DNA of 64,000 nt from Actinacidiphila yanglinensis (GCF_900107965.1 NZ_FNVU01000027.1:62001-126000); one strand, 5' to 3'. Positions 7,675-16,931 are shown, numbered from the stretch's first letter. The notes: generated from the sequence alone by a model not told the origin. Numbers and translations are program-made.

Positions 7675-8490
7675 TCAGGAGAGGGTGAGGCGACGGCCCC
7701 ACGCGTCGCCCCAGCCCCCGCGCCAGACGGCAAGCCCCGCGTGGGTGAAGACGCAGCCGACGCCCACTCCCCAGTCCTCGCCCTGGTAGCGGACGGCGGG
7801 GTCCGTGAGGGCGGCGCGGAGTCCTTCGAAGGGAATCACGGTGAAGGCGTCGCGGGCTTCGTCGGGGTGGTGCCGGACCTCGATCCAGCCCTCGCGGACG
7901 AAGGACGACAGCGGCGCGAGTTGCCGGTCGACCCACGCACGGCGCGCGATGGCGCCCAGGTCGTCCGGCGGGTCCGCCCAGATCCCGAACGCCCCCGTGA
8001 GCATGCCACTGGCCTCGGCCGCGCAGACCAGGACCTCGCGCCGGCCGATGCTCAGCTCCTCCCAGGTGGGAAGCGCACTGGTGTCGGCGGTCGGATACCC
8101 GGCGCCGAACCAGCGCTCGCGCACCGGCTGCGGCGCGGTGAGACCGACATTGCGGCTGGGGCGGGGCGTCCACAGCCAGTGGGCCGGATCGGTGAGTACC
8201 TCGCGGAGTTCCGGCCCGGCCACCAGGGCTGAAGCGCCGGCTCCGTGGCTCTGCCTCACCTCGACGGTCGGCAGCCCGCGTTCCGCCAGATCGACGGCCA
8301 CGCCCGCGAGGTGCGGGACCAGCGCCCGTTGCTCCCTCTCGGTGAAGCTGCGAAGGGGCGGGGCATCGGCACGACCGGCCCAGCGCAGGGCATCGCCGTA
8401 GTCCTGGACGACCCCGGCCAGCGCGTGTCCCGCCAGGGCACGGCGCATGAGGGTCTGTTCGGCGATCGTCAGCGCATGCCAGGAGTGCAT
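7675..8490 (-). CDS. Conserved-looking protein of unknown function
   Basis: A 271-residue soluble protein with no signal peptide or membrane segment. The N-terminus (LTIAEQTLMRRALAGHALAGVVQDYGDALRWAGRADAPPL) is helical; the rest is rich in Trp and Gly, with IRxHPDEARDAFTVIPFEGLRAALTDPAVRYQGEDWGVGVGCVFTHAGLAVWRGGW at the end. ATG at 8490 has GGAGGTGG upstream. Coding bias is normal for the window. The CYTH gene 52 bp upstream runs in the same direction, so the two may be cotranscribed. No family was recognised. Confidence 0.7.
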   Translation of the reverse strand: MHSWHALTIAEQTLMRRALAGHALAGVVQDYGDALRWAGRADAPPLRSFTEREQRALVPHLAGVAVDLAERGLPTVEVRQSHGAGASALVAGPELREVLTDPAHWLWTPRPSRNVGLTAPQPVRERWFGAGYPTADTSALPTWEELSIGRREVLVCAAEASGMLTGAFGIWADPPDDLGAIARRAWVDRQLAPLSSFVREGWIEVRHHPDEARDAFTVIPFEGLRAALTDPAVRYQGEDWGVGVGCVFTHAGLAVWRGGWGDAWGRRLTLS

Positions 8491-8542
8491 GGGGTGCCAC
8501 CTCCGCGACCGGACCGGGCTCCCTCGTACGGCCGTGACACCG

Positions 8543-9109
8543 CTACTCCCCCGCCGGGTACAGCCCGTACTCCGCCAGCCAGCCCAGTAGTTCGGGGCGT
8601 GGCGCCACGACGAGGCTGCCTCCGGTGAAGCGGGCGTCGTCCGTCACCTCGGCCACGCAGCCGGCCGGGGGCGCGAAGGACCGCGCCTCCTCGTCGGCGG
8701 CGAACTCGGCCTCCGCCAGCACCAGTCCGCGCAGGTCGCCGTCGAAGACGTCGACCCCCAACTCCCCCAGGCTGAAACGGGTCTTGGTCAGCACCGCCGC
8801 CGGCAGCCGCGCGAGCAGGTCGTACTCCGCCTCCGACAGGTAGGTGTTCGTGATCAGACCCTGCACCGCGCCGGGCCCGGCGACCGCGACCTTCTGGGTG
8901 AGCTTCAACTGACTCTCGCCCCCGGGCTGTTCGACGCGTCGCAGCCGCAGTCGCGTACCCACCAGGTACCGGTCGGTGATCCTCCGGGTCGCCGTCACCG
9001 CCGAGGGCGCCGGCGGCCCGGGGAGGAGGAACCGCCGTTCCCGCTCGACGCGTGCGTACTTCCCCGGCAAGAGCTGCTGTTCCGGCACCCCGCCGGCCCC
9101 TTCCGTCAT
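8543..9109 (-). CDS. CYTH-domain protein (triphosphate tunnel metalloenzyme-like)
   Basis: A 188-residue protein with the CYTH hallmark near the N-terminus, KYARVERERRFLLPG (ExExxxF/K-like), then TDRYLVGTRLRLRR, QLKLTQKV, the acidic strand VDVFDGDLRGLVLAEAEF and CVAEVTDDARFTGGSL. These alternating Arg/Lys and Glu strands build the tunnel that binds a triphosphate and divalent metal in the family (adenylate cyclase 2, thiamine triphosphatase, polyphosphatase); the true substrate here is unknown. ATG at 9109 has GGGGAG at 9-bp spacing. It is divergent from the GH65-type gene. Confidence 0.85.
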   Translation of the reverse strand: MTEGAGGVPEQQLLPGKYARVERERRFLLPGPPAPSAVTATRRITDRYLVGTRLRLRRVEQPGGESQLKLTQKVAVAGPGAVQGLITNTYLSEAEYDLLARLPAAVLTKTRFSLGELGVDVFDGDLRGLVLAEAEFAADEEARSFAPPAGCVAEVTDDARFTGGSLVVAPRPELLGWLAEYGLYPAGE

Positions 9110-9226
9110 GGGGACAGGCTCCCCGCACCGGCCGCAAGCGGTCAACTCGCAGATAAATGCGGCAGACCCATGGCGTCGCGGGCCCCCGGGTGATCAACTG
9201 TGCTCCGAACCGGGAGCGGAGAGGAC

Positions 9227-12200
9227 ATGCGCATGGGCGTCCACACGACCACGCGGCGGGCGGGGTTGACGGCGGCGGTGGTGACGGCTTCGCTGCTGGC
9301 GGCCACCCTGGCGGTCACCCCGGCGGCCCGGGCGGCGACGGCGGGCTCCCCGGGCGGCTCCGACCCGTGGGTGCTGACGAACACCGCCTACACGCCCACG
9401 GACCACACCCAGGAACCGTTCGTGGGCAACGGCTACCTCGCCCAGCGCATCCCCGCCATCGGCGCCGGCTTCCAGGGCGACGGCACCCTCGGCACCGGCA
9501 ACTGGCCGCTCAGCCGGCCCCGTTCCACCACCGCGCTGGTCGCCGGGGTGTACGAGACCGACGGCGCGAGTGACTACATCTCCACCCTGCCGACGTGGTC
9601 GGACCTCTCCTTCACCCTCGACGGCCACGTCCTCGACGCCGCGGTCCCGGCCGAGGAGATCAGCACCTACCGCCAGACGCAGGACATGCGCGCGGGCACC
9701 GTCACCACGTCCTTCGTCTGGACGCCCGCGCCGGGCGAGTCGGCGACCGTGACGTACGAGGTGCTGGCCAACCGCGACCGCATGCACCTCGGCCAGGTGC
9801 GGGCGAGCATCGAGCCGTCCAGGACCGGCAGCCTGGTGGTGGGTTCGCTGCTGGACGGCGCGGGCGCCCAGCGGATCACCCCGACCGCGCGGACCGTCGA
9901 CACCTCCACCGACACCGCGACCGTCCAACTGGCCACGCCCGGGCGCGGCACCACGGTCGCGGAGACCGCGCGGCTGGTGGCGGGCCGGGGTGTGAAGGTG
10001 GCCCGACGGACCGCCGTGGAACCCGACGACGACAAGGCCACCGCGGGCGAGCAGTGGACGGTCCCGGTCGAGCGCGCGTCCACCTACACCTTCACCAAGT
10101 ACGTCGGCATCTCCACGTCCGGCGACGCGGGCAGCCCGCCCGCCGTCGCGCGGGAGACGGTCGACCAGGCCGCCGCGCGCGGCTGGGACGCGCTGGTCGC
10201 CGCGCACACCGCGCAGTGGGCGGCGCTGTGGCGGCGGCGGGTGACCGTCGGCGGGCAACCCGCCGCGCAGACCGCGGTGAACAGCGCCTTCTACCTGCTG
10301 TATTCGAGCATGCGCGCGGGCGTGGACGCCAGCATCCCGCCCGCCGGGCTGTCCAGCGACGACTACGGCGGCGAGATCTTCTGGGACGCGGACACCTGGA
10401 TGTTCCCGTCCCTGCTCGCCCTGCACCCGGAACTGGCGAAGTCGATCGTGATGTTCCGCCACGCGACCATCGGCGCGGCCGAGGCCAACGCCCGCGGCGC
10501 CGGCTACCAGGGCGGCTCCTGGGCCTGGGACAACGGGCCGAGCGGGACCTGCGGCGGCCTCGCGCCGTGCAGCGGGTACGAGGACCACGTCCAGTCGGAC
10601 ATCGCGCTGGCCCAGTGGCAGTACTACCAGGCCACCGGCGACACGGGCTGGTTGCGCAGCTACGGGTACCCGGTGATCAGGGACGTGGCGGAGTTCTGGG
10701 CCAGCCGCGTCACGAAGGACGCGGACGGCACCTACCACGTGAACGGGGTGACCGGCCCGGACGAGTACACCGCGGGCGTGAACGACGAGTCCGCCACCAA
10801 CGCCGGAGCGGTGATCGCCCTGCGCGACGCCGTGGCCGCGGCGAAGGCGGCCGGCGCGGCCCCGGACCCCGCGTGGGAGACCGTCGCCGCGCACCTCTAC
10901 GTCGCCACCGATCCCGACGGCAGCCACCCCGAGTACGCCGGCTACCAGGACCAGCCGGTCAAGCAGGCCGACACCGTGCTGATGACCTACCCGTTCGGCT
11001 ACGTCACCGACGACGGTGTCGCCGCCGCCGACCTGGACCGCTACATGCCGGTCACCGACACCGGTGGCCCCGCGATGACCGCGTCGGTCGAGTCGGTCAT
11101 CGCCGCGCAGGTCGGGCAACCGGGCTGCCTGGACTACACCTTGTTCCAGGACTCCTACCTGCCGTTCCTGCGCGGCGCCTACGACCAGTTCAACGAGACC
11201 CAGTACCTGACACCTTCCGGCGGCCAGACGAACCCCGCGTTCGACTTCGCCACCGGCGCCGGCGGCTTCCTGCAGACCTTCGTGTACGGCTTCGCGGGGC
11301 TGCGCTGGAACGCCGACGCGCTCGCGCTCGCACCGACCCTGCCGCCCCAACTCGCCGGCGGCATCACCCTCGACGGCCTCCAGTACCAGGGACGTACGGT
11401 CGACGTCGCGATCGGCGCGAAGGCGACCACGGTCACCCTCCGCGCGGGCCGGGCGCTGACCCTCAGCACCCCCGCCGGCACCCGCACGCTGGCCCCCGGT
11501 CATCGGGCCACGCTGGCGACGGCCCGTCCCGACCTGGCCCCGACCGACGACCTGGCCCGCTGCCGTTCCGCGTCGGCCAGTTCGTCGCAGGCCGTCGACC
11601 TCCCGGCCGCGGCCGTGGACGGCAACACCGCCACCACCTGGACGGCGACCGGCACCGGCGCGTCGTACACCGTCTCGCTGCTCGCGGACCGGGCGGACGG
11701 CCCCGGGCGGTCGGCGCCGAGGACCGCCCACGCGGAGGTGGTCTGGGGCTCGGGCCGGCCGGCGGCGTACACCCTCCAGGCGCAGACGGCGTCCGGGCGC
11801 TGGCAGCAGGTCTCCGCCGGTCCGGTGCCCGCGACCGGCAACCTTGAGGCGAGTTGGACCCCCGTCGCCGCCCGGGCCCTGAAGCTGACCTTCACGGGCG
11901 GCGATCCGGCCAGCGTCGCGGAACTGCACGTGCCCGACGCGGCGGCCGCCGACGTGACGACCTCGCTCGGCACCCCGCAGTTCATGACGCCGGGCTCGTC
12001 GAGCGAGGTGACCCTGACCGCGACGTCCTCCGGCGGAGCGGACGCCACGCAGGTGGACACGCGGTTGTCCCTGCCCGGCGGATGGACGGCGACCCCGGAG
12101 TCCGTCGCGACCAGCATCGCCAAGGGGACCACCGCCACCGACACGTGGACGGTCACCGCACCCGCGGGCCAGGCGCCCGCGCAGGTGCCGATCACCGCGA

Positions 12201-12682
12201 CGACCACGTGGCAGGGCCGGAACGCCCGGGACTCCACCGTCGCGACCGCCGCCGTGTACGCCGGGCCGACCGTGGACCCGGGGGCGGTCGACGACGCCGA
12301 GAACGCGATCCTGGGCGGCGGCGCTGAGACGGACAACGGCCACGCCGGCTACACCGGCAGCGGCTTCGTGGACTCCCTCTACCCCGGGGCCACGATCACG
12401 GTCGGCGTCCGGGTGCCCACCGCCGGCCGCTACCCCGTCACGATCCGGTACGCCAACTGGACCGGCGGCAGGAGCGCGCCCTACGAGACGGTGACCCGGA
12501 CCATCAGCCTGGTCACCGCGGGATCGACACAGCAGCTCTCGCTGCCCGTCACCGGGAGCTGGGACACCTGGTCGACGGTCACCGCCGACGTCACCCTCCC
12601 CGCCGGCGACGATCTGGTCCAGCTGGCCGTCGGTCCTGACGACTCCGGCAGCATCAACCTCGACAACCTGCGGATCGGGTAG
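9227..12682 (+). CDS. Secreted GH65-type glycoside hydrolase with F5/8-type, NEW3-like and C-terminal carbohydrate-binding modules
   Basis: A 1151-residue exported enzyme. Signal peptide about residues 1-40 (TAAVVTASLLAATLAVTPAARA). The GH65 N-domain and (alpha/alpha)6 barrel follow: EPFVGNGYLAQRIP, FWDADTWMFPSLLALHPELAK, and the catalytic motif GPDEYTAGVNDESATNAGA with Glu513 as probable general acid. After the barrel (about residue 770) come a discoidin/F5/8-type sandwich (SQAVDLPAAAVDGNTATTW), a NEW3-like sandwich and a CBM6/35-like module. Extracellular bacterial GH65 proteins of this type are usually acid-trehalase or related alpha-glucoside hydrolases. ATG 9233 with GAGAGG at 8-bp spacing is an almost equal start. 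Confidence 0.85.
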   Translation: MRMGVHTTTRRAGLTAAVVTASLLAATLAVTPAARAATAGSPGGSDPWVLTNTAYTPTDHTQEPFVGNGYLAQRIPAIGAGFQGDGTLGTGNWPLSRPRSTTALVAGVYETDGASDYISTLPTWSDLSFTLDGHVLDAAVPAEEISTYRQTQDMRAGTVTTSFVWTPAPGESATVTYEVLANRDRMHLGQVRASIEPSRTGSLVVGSLLDGAGAQRITPTARTVDTSTDTATVQLATPGRGTTVAETARLVAGRGVKVARRTAVEPDDDKATAGEQWTVPVERASTYTFTKYVGISTSGDAGSPPAVARETVDQAAARGWDALVAAHTAQWAALWRRRVTVGGQPAAQTAVNSAFYLLYSSMRAGVDASIPPAGLSSDDYGGEIFWDADTWMFPSLLALHPELAKSIVMFRHATIGAAEANARGAGYQGGSWAWDNGPSGTCGGLAPCSGYEDHVQSDIALAQWQYYQATGDTGWLRSYGYPVIRDVAEFWASRVTKDADGTYHVNGVTGPDEYTAGVNDESATNAGAVIALRDAVAAAKAAGAAPDPAWETVAAHLYVATDPDGSHPEYAGYQDQPVKQADTVLMTYPFGYVTDDGVAAADLDRYMPVTDTGGPAMTASVESVIAAQVGQPGCLDYTLFQDSYLPFLRGAYDQFNETQYLTPSGGQTNPAFDFATGAGGFLQTFVYGFAGLRWNADALALAPTLPPQLAGGITLDGLQYQGRTVDVAIGAKATTVTLRAGRALTLSTPAGTRTLAPGHRATLATARPDLAPTDDLARCRSASASSSQAVDLPAAAVDGNTATTWTATGTGASYTVSLLADRADGPGRSAPRTAHAEVVWGSGRPAAYTLQAQTASGRWQQVSAGPVPATGNLEASWTPVAARALKLTFTGGDPASVAELHVPDAAAADVTTSLGTPQFMTPGSSSEVTLTATSSGGADATQVDTRLSLPGGWTATPESVATSIAKGTTATDTWTVTAPAGQAPAQVPITATTTWQGRNARDSTVATAAVYAGPTVDPGAVDDAENAILGGGAETDNGHAGYTGSGFVDSLYPGATITVGVRVPTAGRYPVTIRYANWTGGRSAPYETVTRTISLVTAGSTQQLSLPVTGSWDTWSTVTADVTLPAGDDLVQLAVGPDDSGSINLDNLRIG

Positions 12683-12758
12683 CCCGGAAGGTCCCCCGAC
12701 CGCTCCGGCCCAACCATTCGGGCCCGACCGGACCCGCCCGCCCCGCCCCGCCCGCGCG

Positions 12759-13223
12759 CTACTGGGTGGTGCGGGCGATCCGCTGCAGGATCTCCGCGAA
12801 GCGGGCCAGGTCCTCCGCCGGGACGTGGTCGAGGACGTGCCCGCGGATGCTGGTGAGGTGGATCGGCCAGGAGTCCTCCAGGGCGGCGAGGCCCTCGTCG
12901 GTCAGGACGGCGTTCCAGCCGCGCCCGTCCGCGTCGCAGCGCGCGCGGCGGACCAGGCCGCGCCGCTCCAGGCGGTCGACGATCCGGGTCATGCCGCTGA
13001 GCGAGAGATTCGAGACCGAGGCGAGCTCGCTCATCCGCAGGGACCGGTGCTCGGCCTCGGAGAGGTACATCAGCGCGGTGTACTCGCTGAGCGGGAGGCG
13101 CTGGGCCCGCGCCATGTCCTGCTCCACGGCACGCGGCAGCGCGACCAGCACCCGGCCGAGGGCCCGGACGAACTCCTCCTCGGCCTCGTTCATCGGCTCC
13201 ACGGGCCTCTCGCTGCTGGTCAT
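12759..13223 (-). CDS. MarR-family transcriptional regulator
   Basis: A 154-residue MarR protein: MNEAEEEFVRALGRVLVALPRAVEQDMARAQRLPLSEYTALMYLSEAEHRSLRMSELASVSNLSLSGMTRIVDRLERRGLVRRARCDADGRGWNAVLTDEG contains the helix-turn-helix (approximately residues 60-85) and the D-x-R-G wing. Such proteins repress a neighbouring gene and themselves until a phenolic or oxidant ligand or cysteine change releases them; one Cys lies just before the wing. ATG at 13223 follows the usual N-terminus. It is divergent from the FMN-reductase-like gene and two near-identical 16-bp palindromes lie between them. Confidence 0.9.
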   Translation of the reverse strand: MTSSERPVEPMNEAEEEFVRALGRVLVALPRAVEQDMARAQRLPLSEYTALMYLSEAEHRSLRMSELASVSNLSLSGMTRIVDRLERRGLVRRARCDADGRGWNAVLTDEGLAALEDSWPIHLTSIRGHVLDHVPAEDLARFAEILQRIARTTQ

Positions 13224-13240
13224 GCACCCATAGTAGTCGT

Positions 13241-13280
13241 TTGCTACGTCAAGCAACAAGGAGTTTGCTTGACGCAGCAA
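13241..13280. promoter_or_regulatory. Twin MarR operators
   Basis: Two 16-bp sites of the form TTGCT-N6-AGCAA, TTGCTACGTCAAGCAA (13241-13256) and TTGCTTGACGCAGCAA (13265-13280), have centres 24 bp apart. One is the reverse complement of the other with a single mismatch. They lie between the MarR gene and the divergent flavoprotein gene. Confidence 0.8.
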
Positions 13281-13358
13281 TAATTGAGAGGTTCACTTGT
13301 CAGTGCAAGCAGATCCCTCGGGTCCATGACCCGCACCGAAGGGCTTGAAGGGCTAGAC

Positions 13359-13919
13359 ATGACCAAGATCGGCATCATCCTCGGCAGCACCCGCCCCGGA
13401 CGCAACGGCGAGGCCGTGGCCCACTGGGTCCACGAACTGGCCGCGAAGCGTGACGACGCCGAGTTCGAGCTGATTGACCTGCTCGACTACAAGCTGCCGC
13501 ACCTCGACGAGATGCTTCCGCCGTCGATGGGCCAGTACGCGCAGCCGCACACGCAGGCGTGGGCCCGCACGATCGACTCGTTCGACGGTTTCATCATGGT
13601 GACGCCGGAGTACAACCACTCCACGTCCGGCGCGCTGAAGAACGCCATCGACTTCCTCTACGCCGAGTGGAACAACAAGGCGGTCGGGTTCGTCAGCTAC
13701 GGCGGCGCCGGCGGCGCCCGCGCCGTGGAGCACCTGCGGCTCATCGCGGGCGAGCTGCAGATGGCGGACGTGCGAGCCCAGGTCGCCCTGTCGCTGTTCC
13801 ACGACTTCGTGAACTTCAGCGAGTTCAAGCCCACCGACTTCCAGGTCGACGCCCTGACCACGGTGTTCGACCAGGTGATCGCCTGGAGCGAGGCGCTCGC
13901 GCCGCTGCGCGCGAAGTAA
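13359..13919 (+). CDS. NAD(P)H-dependent FMN reductase / quinone reductase-like flavoprotein
   Basis: A 186-residue flavodoxin-fold protein. IGIILGSTRPGRNGEAVAHWV is the FMN phosphate loop (GSxRxxR/G), and VTPEYNHSTSGALKNAIDFLY is the conserved PEYNxSxxxxLKNAID signature of the NADPH-dependent FMN reductase family (ChrR/YieF/ArsH-like). These enzymes reduce flavin, quinones or nitro compounds with NAD(P)H in the cytoplasm. ATG at 13359 has GAAGGG about 9 bp upstream. It is divergent from the MarR gene with twin operators in between, so induction by a quinone or other electrophile is likely. A 14-bp perfect-stem hairpin follows. Confidence 0.9.
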   Translation: MTKIGIILGSTRPGRNGEAVAHWVHELAAKRDDAEFELIDLLDYKLPHLDEMLPPSMGQYAQPHTQAWARTIDSFDGFIMVTPEYNHSTSGALKNAIDFLYAEWNNKAVGFVSYGGAGGARAVEHLRLIAGELQMADVRAQVALSLFHDFVNFSEFKPTDFQVDALTTVFDQVIAWSEALAPLRAK

Positions 13920-14041
13920 ATCCGCGCGGGGACCTCCGGCTCGGCCGAGTTCCCCACGCGACCGGACCCGCGGCCTTCCGGCCCGGGCCCGCCCCCGGAT
14001 CGCGCCGCGTCCCCCGCGCGGCAGTGGAACGGGAATCGGGA

Positions 14042-14075
14042 GACGCGCCCGGCCGGTCCTGCGGCCGGGCGCGTC
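14042..14075. terminator. Bidirectional hairpin terminator
   Basis: A perfect 14-bp stem, GACGCGCCCGGCCG (14042-14055) and its complement (14062-14075), with a 6-base loop. It sits between the convergent flavoprotein stop (13919) and rhamnosidase stop (14094). Confidence 0.8.
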
Positions 14076-14093
14076 GTCGCGCGGGCGCCCCCG

Positions 14094-16340
14094 CTACGAC
14101 AGGGTGTGGGCGACCAGCGTGTGGTGCCCGGAGGGCACCGACTGGACCCGGACGGTGACGCCGTCACTGCTGACGTGCGCGCCGCCCACCGCGTGACTGC
14201 CGTCCCAGACGGTGCGGCCGTCGAGCTGCACCCGCACCTTGTGCCCGCCGGTCGGCACCGCGAGATCCCCGACGGTGCCGTGCGGCGCGGTGGCGTGCAG
14301 CGTGAACCCGTGGGACGAGGACGTCCAGGACGCGCTGATGTTCCCGTGCGGGGTCGGCACGCTGCCCTGCGCCCACGACAGGCCGCCCGGCGTCGGGACG
14401 ATCGAGTAGCGGGAGAAACCCGCGCCGGTCGGCTGCACCCCCAGCACCTGGTTGGTGAGGGAGATCGTCGGGCCCGCCGCCCAGCCGTGCGCCAGGCTGG
14501 TGAACTGCGCGATGCCCGGGTCGCCGTCGAGGTTCGCCTTCTCCCACAGCGTCCCGCCCGGGTCCTCGCTCAGCTCGTGACCCCAGAAGGTGCGCATGAG
14601 TTGGAGCGCCTGCGCCTGCTGGGCGCCGGTCGGGTCGGGCAGGTCGAGTCGGGCGCTCGCCTCGAAGCCGCTCGGCAGCGGCTCGTAGAAGGGCTGGATC
14701 GAGGAGTTGGGGGTGCTGGGCGAGACGGTGAGCGGGCCGTAGGTGCTCCAGCTGTTCTGCCGCAGGTAGTCCATGGCCCGCGTGGACTGGTCCGCGCTCG
14801 CGATGCCGGTGAGCACCGCCGTCGCGTTGGCGTCCTGCGGGTACGCGTTCGGGATCTCGGTGGACAGCCGGTAGGCGCCCGTCGTGGCGTCCCACAGCTG
14901 GGAGTTGATCGCGTTCTTCACGTCGGTGGCGCGCGCGGCGTACGTCGCCGCGTCGGAGCCGTCGCCGCGGGAGTCCGCCAGCGTCGCCATCTCGTCGAGG
15001 TTCCGCTTGTACAGGGCGTTGACGTACGTCTCGTGGCCGCAGTCGCTGTAGCCGTAGTGGCCGCACGAGCCCACCTGCGCGAAGGAGATCAGTCCCTTCG
15101 GGTCCTGCGCGCGCACCGATTCCAGCCACGCCATCGCCTTGGTCAACTGCGGCCACCACTGGGCGAGATACGCCTGGTCGCCGGTGTACAGCCAGTGCGT
15201 GTAGTGGTTCTGGACGAACCAGGTCACGTACTCGCCGTAGGTGCGGATCTCGTCCTGGTTGTGCTGGCCGACCAGGCTCTCGGCGGGCATGAAGCCGTCG
15301 GGGAGCTGCTGCGAGGCCAGGGAGGACAGCGAGTTGTCGACCGCGGGCACGTCGTCGGTGGTCAGGTAGGTGACCGGGGCCTGGACCGCGAGGTCGCCCT
15401 GCCAGACGACGCGGTCGCGCTTGGCGCCGTCGAAGATGACCTCCTTGCCGGGGTCGGCGCCGGGGACCTGCGCGTCGGAGTGGTCGGCCTCGCCGGTCTG
15501 GTATGGCCAGCTCTTGGCGGTGTCGGACATCCAGGTGTCGAGCTGCACGGTGTACGCGCCGCTGTACCAGATCTTGTTCAGCTCGTTGTCGCTGGACAGG
15601 AACCAGCCCTGGTAGTCCGCGGGGTCGGCCTGCTGGGGCGCGGCACCGAAGTCCAGGGAGGCCGCGCCCAGGTCGACCCAGCCGGGGCCGTCGAGGAAGA
15701 TCGTCGCATAGCGGAAACCGCCCCGCAGCTGGCTGTCGGTGAGGGTGGCCGGCAACTTCGACGGGTCGATGGTGAAGGTGTGGCTGTCGGCGTCGTAGGT
15801 GTACGGCTGGCCGGGGTAGCCGTTCCAGATGTTGGCCGTGTCGCAGCCGGGGGCGATCGCGTCCTCGCCGTTGTTGGGCTGCGTCGGCGAGGCCGCGAAC
15901 TGCTTCGACTCGCTGAAGCACACGTGCAGTTGGGGCGGGGTCTTGGAGGCGCCCGCCACCCGGATCCGGATCTTCCCGCCCACGTCCTTGCCGAAGTCCA
16001 GTGTCACCAGCGGCGACTGGGTACGGTCACCCGAACTCACCAGCCGCACCGGCTTCTTGGTGTCGCCGAGCAGTGCCTTCGGGTCCCCCTGGACGGCGCC
16101 GCCGCGGGCGGAGACCGACGACACGGCGACCGGCGCGACCTCGTGGCCCTGGGGAGCCAGCACGTAGGGCCGCCAGTCCCCCTGCCGGGGCTGGAAGTCG
16201 CTCTGCGCCCACGGGTTCCCCGCCGGATGCCCGGCGCCGCCGGACTGCGCCGCCGCGGTGTTCAGGCCGAGCATGCCGACCAGGGTGGCGCCGACCGACA
16301 CCGCGGCCAGGGCTCCCCGGCCTCTCGGTAGGTGGATCAT
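14094..16340 (-). CDS. Secreted GH78-type alpha-L-rhamnosidase
   Basis: A 748-residue exported hydrolase. The signal peptide is residues 1-33 (GRGALAAVSVGATLVGMLGLNTAAAQ). A beta-sandwich (PVRLVSSGDRTQSPLVTLDFGKDVGGKIRIRV) leads to the six-hairpin (alpha/alpha)6 barrel, with GWFLSSDNELNKIWYSGAYT, the acidic motif DGAKRDRVVWQGDL and, near the end, GGTLWEKANLDGDPG and SLAHGWAAGPTISLTNQVLGVQP, the GH78 acid/base regions; a C-terminal beta-sandwich closes it. It should release terminal rhamnose, or a related sugar, from glycans or glycosides outside the cell. ATG at 16340 with GAGGGA upstream. It is a distant paralogue of the gene at 32383. Confidence 0.85.
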   Translation of the reverse strand: MIHLPRGRGALAAVSVGATLVGMLGLNTAAAQSGGAGHPAGNPWAQSDFQPRQGDWRPYVLAPQGHEVAPVAVSSVSARGGAVQGDPKALLGDTKKPVRLVSSGDRTQSPLVTLDFGKDVGGKIRIRVAGASKTPPQLHVCFSESKQFAASPTQPNNGEDAIAPGCDTANIWNGYPGQPYTYDADSHTFTIDPSKLPATLTDSQLRGGFRYATIFLDGPGWVDLGAASLDFGAAPQQADPADYQGWFLSSDNELNKIWYSGAYTVQLDTWMSDTAKSWPYQTGEADHSDAQVPGADPGKEVIFDGAKRDRVVWQGDLAVQAPVTYLTTDDVPAVDNSLSSLASQQLPDGFMPAESLVGQHNQDEIRTYGEYVTWFVQNHYTHWLYTGDQAYLAQWWPQLTKAMAWLESVRAQDPKGLISFAQVGSCGHYGYSDCGHETYVNALYKRNLDEMATLADSRGDGSDAATYAARATDVKNAINSQLWDATTGAYRLSTEIPNAYPQDANATAVLTGIASADQSTRAMDYLRQNSWSTYGPLTVSPSTPNSSIQPFYEPLPSGFEASARLDLPDPTGAQQAQALQLMRTFWGHELSEDPGGTLWEKANLDGDPGIAQFTSLAHGWAAGPTISLTNQVLGVQPTGAGFSRYSIVPTPGGLSWAQGSVPTPHGNISASWTSSSHGFTLHATAPHGTVGDLAVPTGGHKVRVQLDGRTVWDGSHAVGGAHVSSDGVTVRVQSVPSGHHTLVAHTLS

Positions 16341-16438
16341 GGTCCCTCTTCCCGTTCGCCCTACGTGGGAGCCCGAGGGCGCACCGCCGCGACGGCCGGC
16401 CGGCCGCCACGGGCAGGCCCGCACCCCGTCTCGCACAC

Positions 16439-16455
16439 TGATACGATTCAATCCG
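16439..16455. promoter_or_regulatory. Candidate operator of the GH78-type gene
   Basis: TGATACGATTCA (16439-16450) is an imperfect palindrome with a central CG, the LacI-family form, about 100 bp upstream of the start. The overlapping CGATTCAATCCG (16444-16455) recurs with one change (CGATTCAAGCCG) upstream of the second GH78-type gene. Confidence 0.45.
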
Positions 16456-16657
16456 CCGACGCACGCTAGACCCGGCACCGCGTTCAAGCAAGAGTTCAAC
16501 CAGGATTGATCTGCGGCAACGACCGCCGTACGTGCGGTTCTTCGGCCCCTCGCGCGGCTGAAATGCTTCAATCCGCGCCACCGCCGGCCGCGGCGTCACC
16601 GGCCCGGGCAGGGCATCCACGCACTTCCCGCGGTCCCCTGCGGCCCGCGCGGCCGCG

Positions 16658-16694
16658 CCCGGGCCCCGCCACGCGGTCGGCGGCGGGGCCCGGG
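16658..16694 (-). terminator. Hairpin terminator of the redox operon
   Basis: A perfect 13-bp stem, CCCGGGCCCCGCC (16658-16670) and GGCGGGGCCCGGG (16682-16694), starts 22 bp after the stop of the last operon gene. Confidence 0.65.
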
Positions 16695-16715
16695 AGCAGT
16701 ACGGGGAGAAGGCCG

Positions 16716-16931
16716 TCAGCGCGGCGAGGGCGAGTACGTGGCGGTGCCCGTCTGCGGCGCCCGGCTCGGCGGCATCGGCGAGGCCGTGAGCAGCGTGCGG
16801 CCGTAGACGGCGGCAGCGGCGGCCATCACGACGAGGATCACCAGCCAGCGCAGATGGAGCCGGGCCGGCAGGCTCAACAGGCGGGTGACCGGCCCTTCCA
16901 CGGAGCGGCCGCGGGCCGCGCGAGGGCTCAC
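16716..16931 (-). CDS. Small single-pass membrane protein of the redox operon
   Basis: A 71-residue protein with one membrane segment at about residues 29-47 (WLVILVVMAAAAAVYGRTLL), a basic N-terminal tail (RAARGRSVEGPVTRLLSLPARLHLR, inside) and a short Pro/Ser/Thr-rich outer tail. Its GTG start overlaps the stop of the ferredoxin-reductase gene (GTGA, 16928-16931), so it is translationally coupled. It may hold the membrane and soluble partners together, but this is a guess from position; the family is not recognised. Confidence 0.7.
   Translation of the reverse strand: MSPRAARGRSVEGPVTRLLSLPARLHLRWLVILVVMAAAAAVYGRTLLTASPMPPSRAPQTGTATYSPSPR

Larger units (their letters stand above)
16341..16715. 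other. Intergenic region, 375 bp
   Basis: No gene. It holds the promoter region of the GH78-type gene, with a LacI-like palindrome and three TTCAATCC-type motifs (16448, 16569 and inverted near 16505), and the hairpin that ends the redox operon. Confidence 0.6.

Noticed and set aside
9194..12343. A 1049-codon frame on the minus strand opposite the GH65-type gene
   Set aside because: It lies wholly antisense to a gene with clear domains, has Arg/Gly/Val-rich low-complexity sequence and no domain; long antisense frames are common at this G+C.
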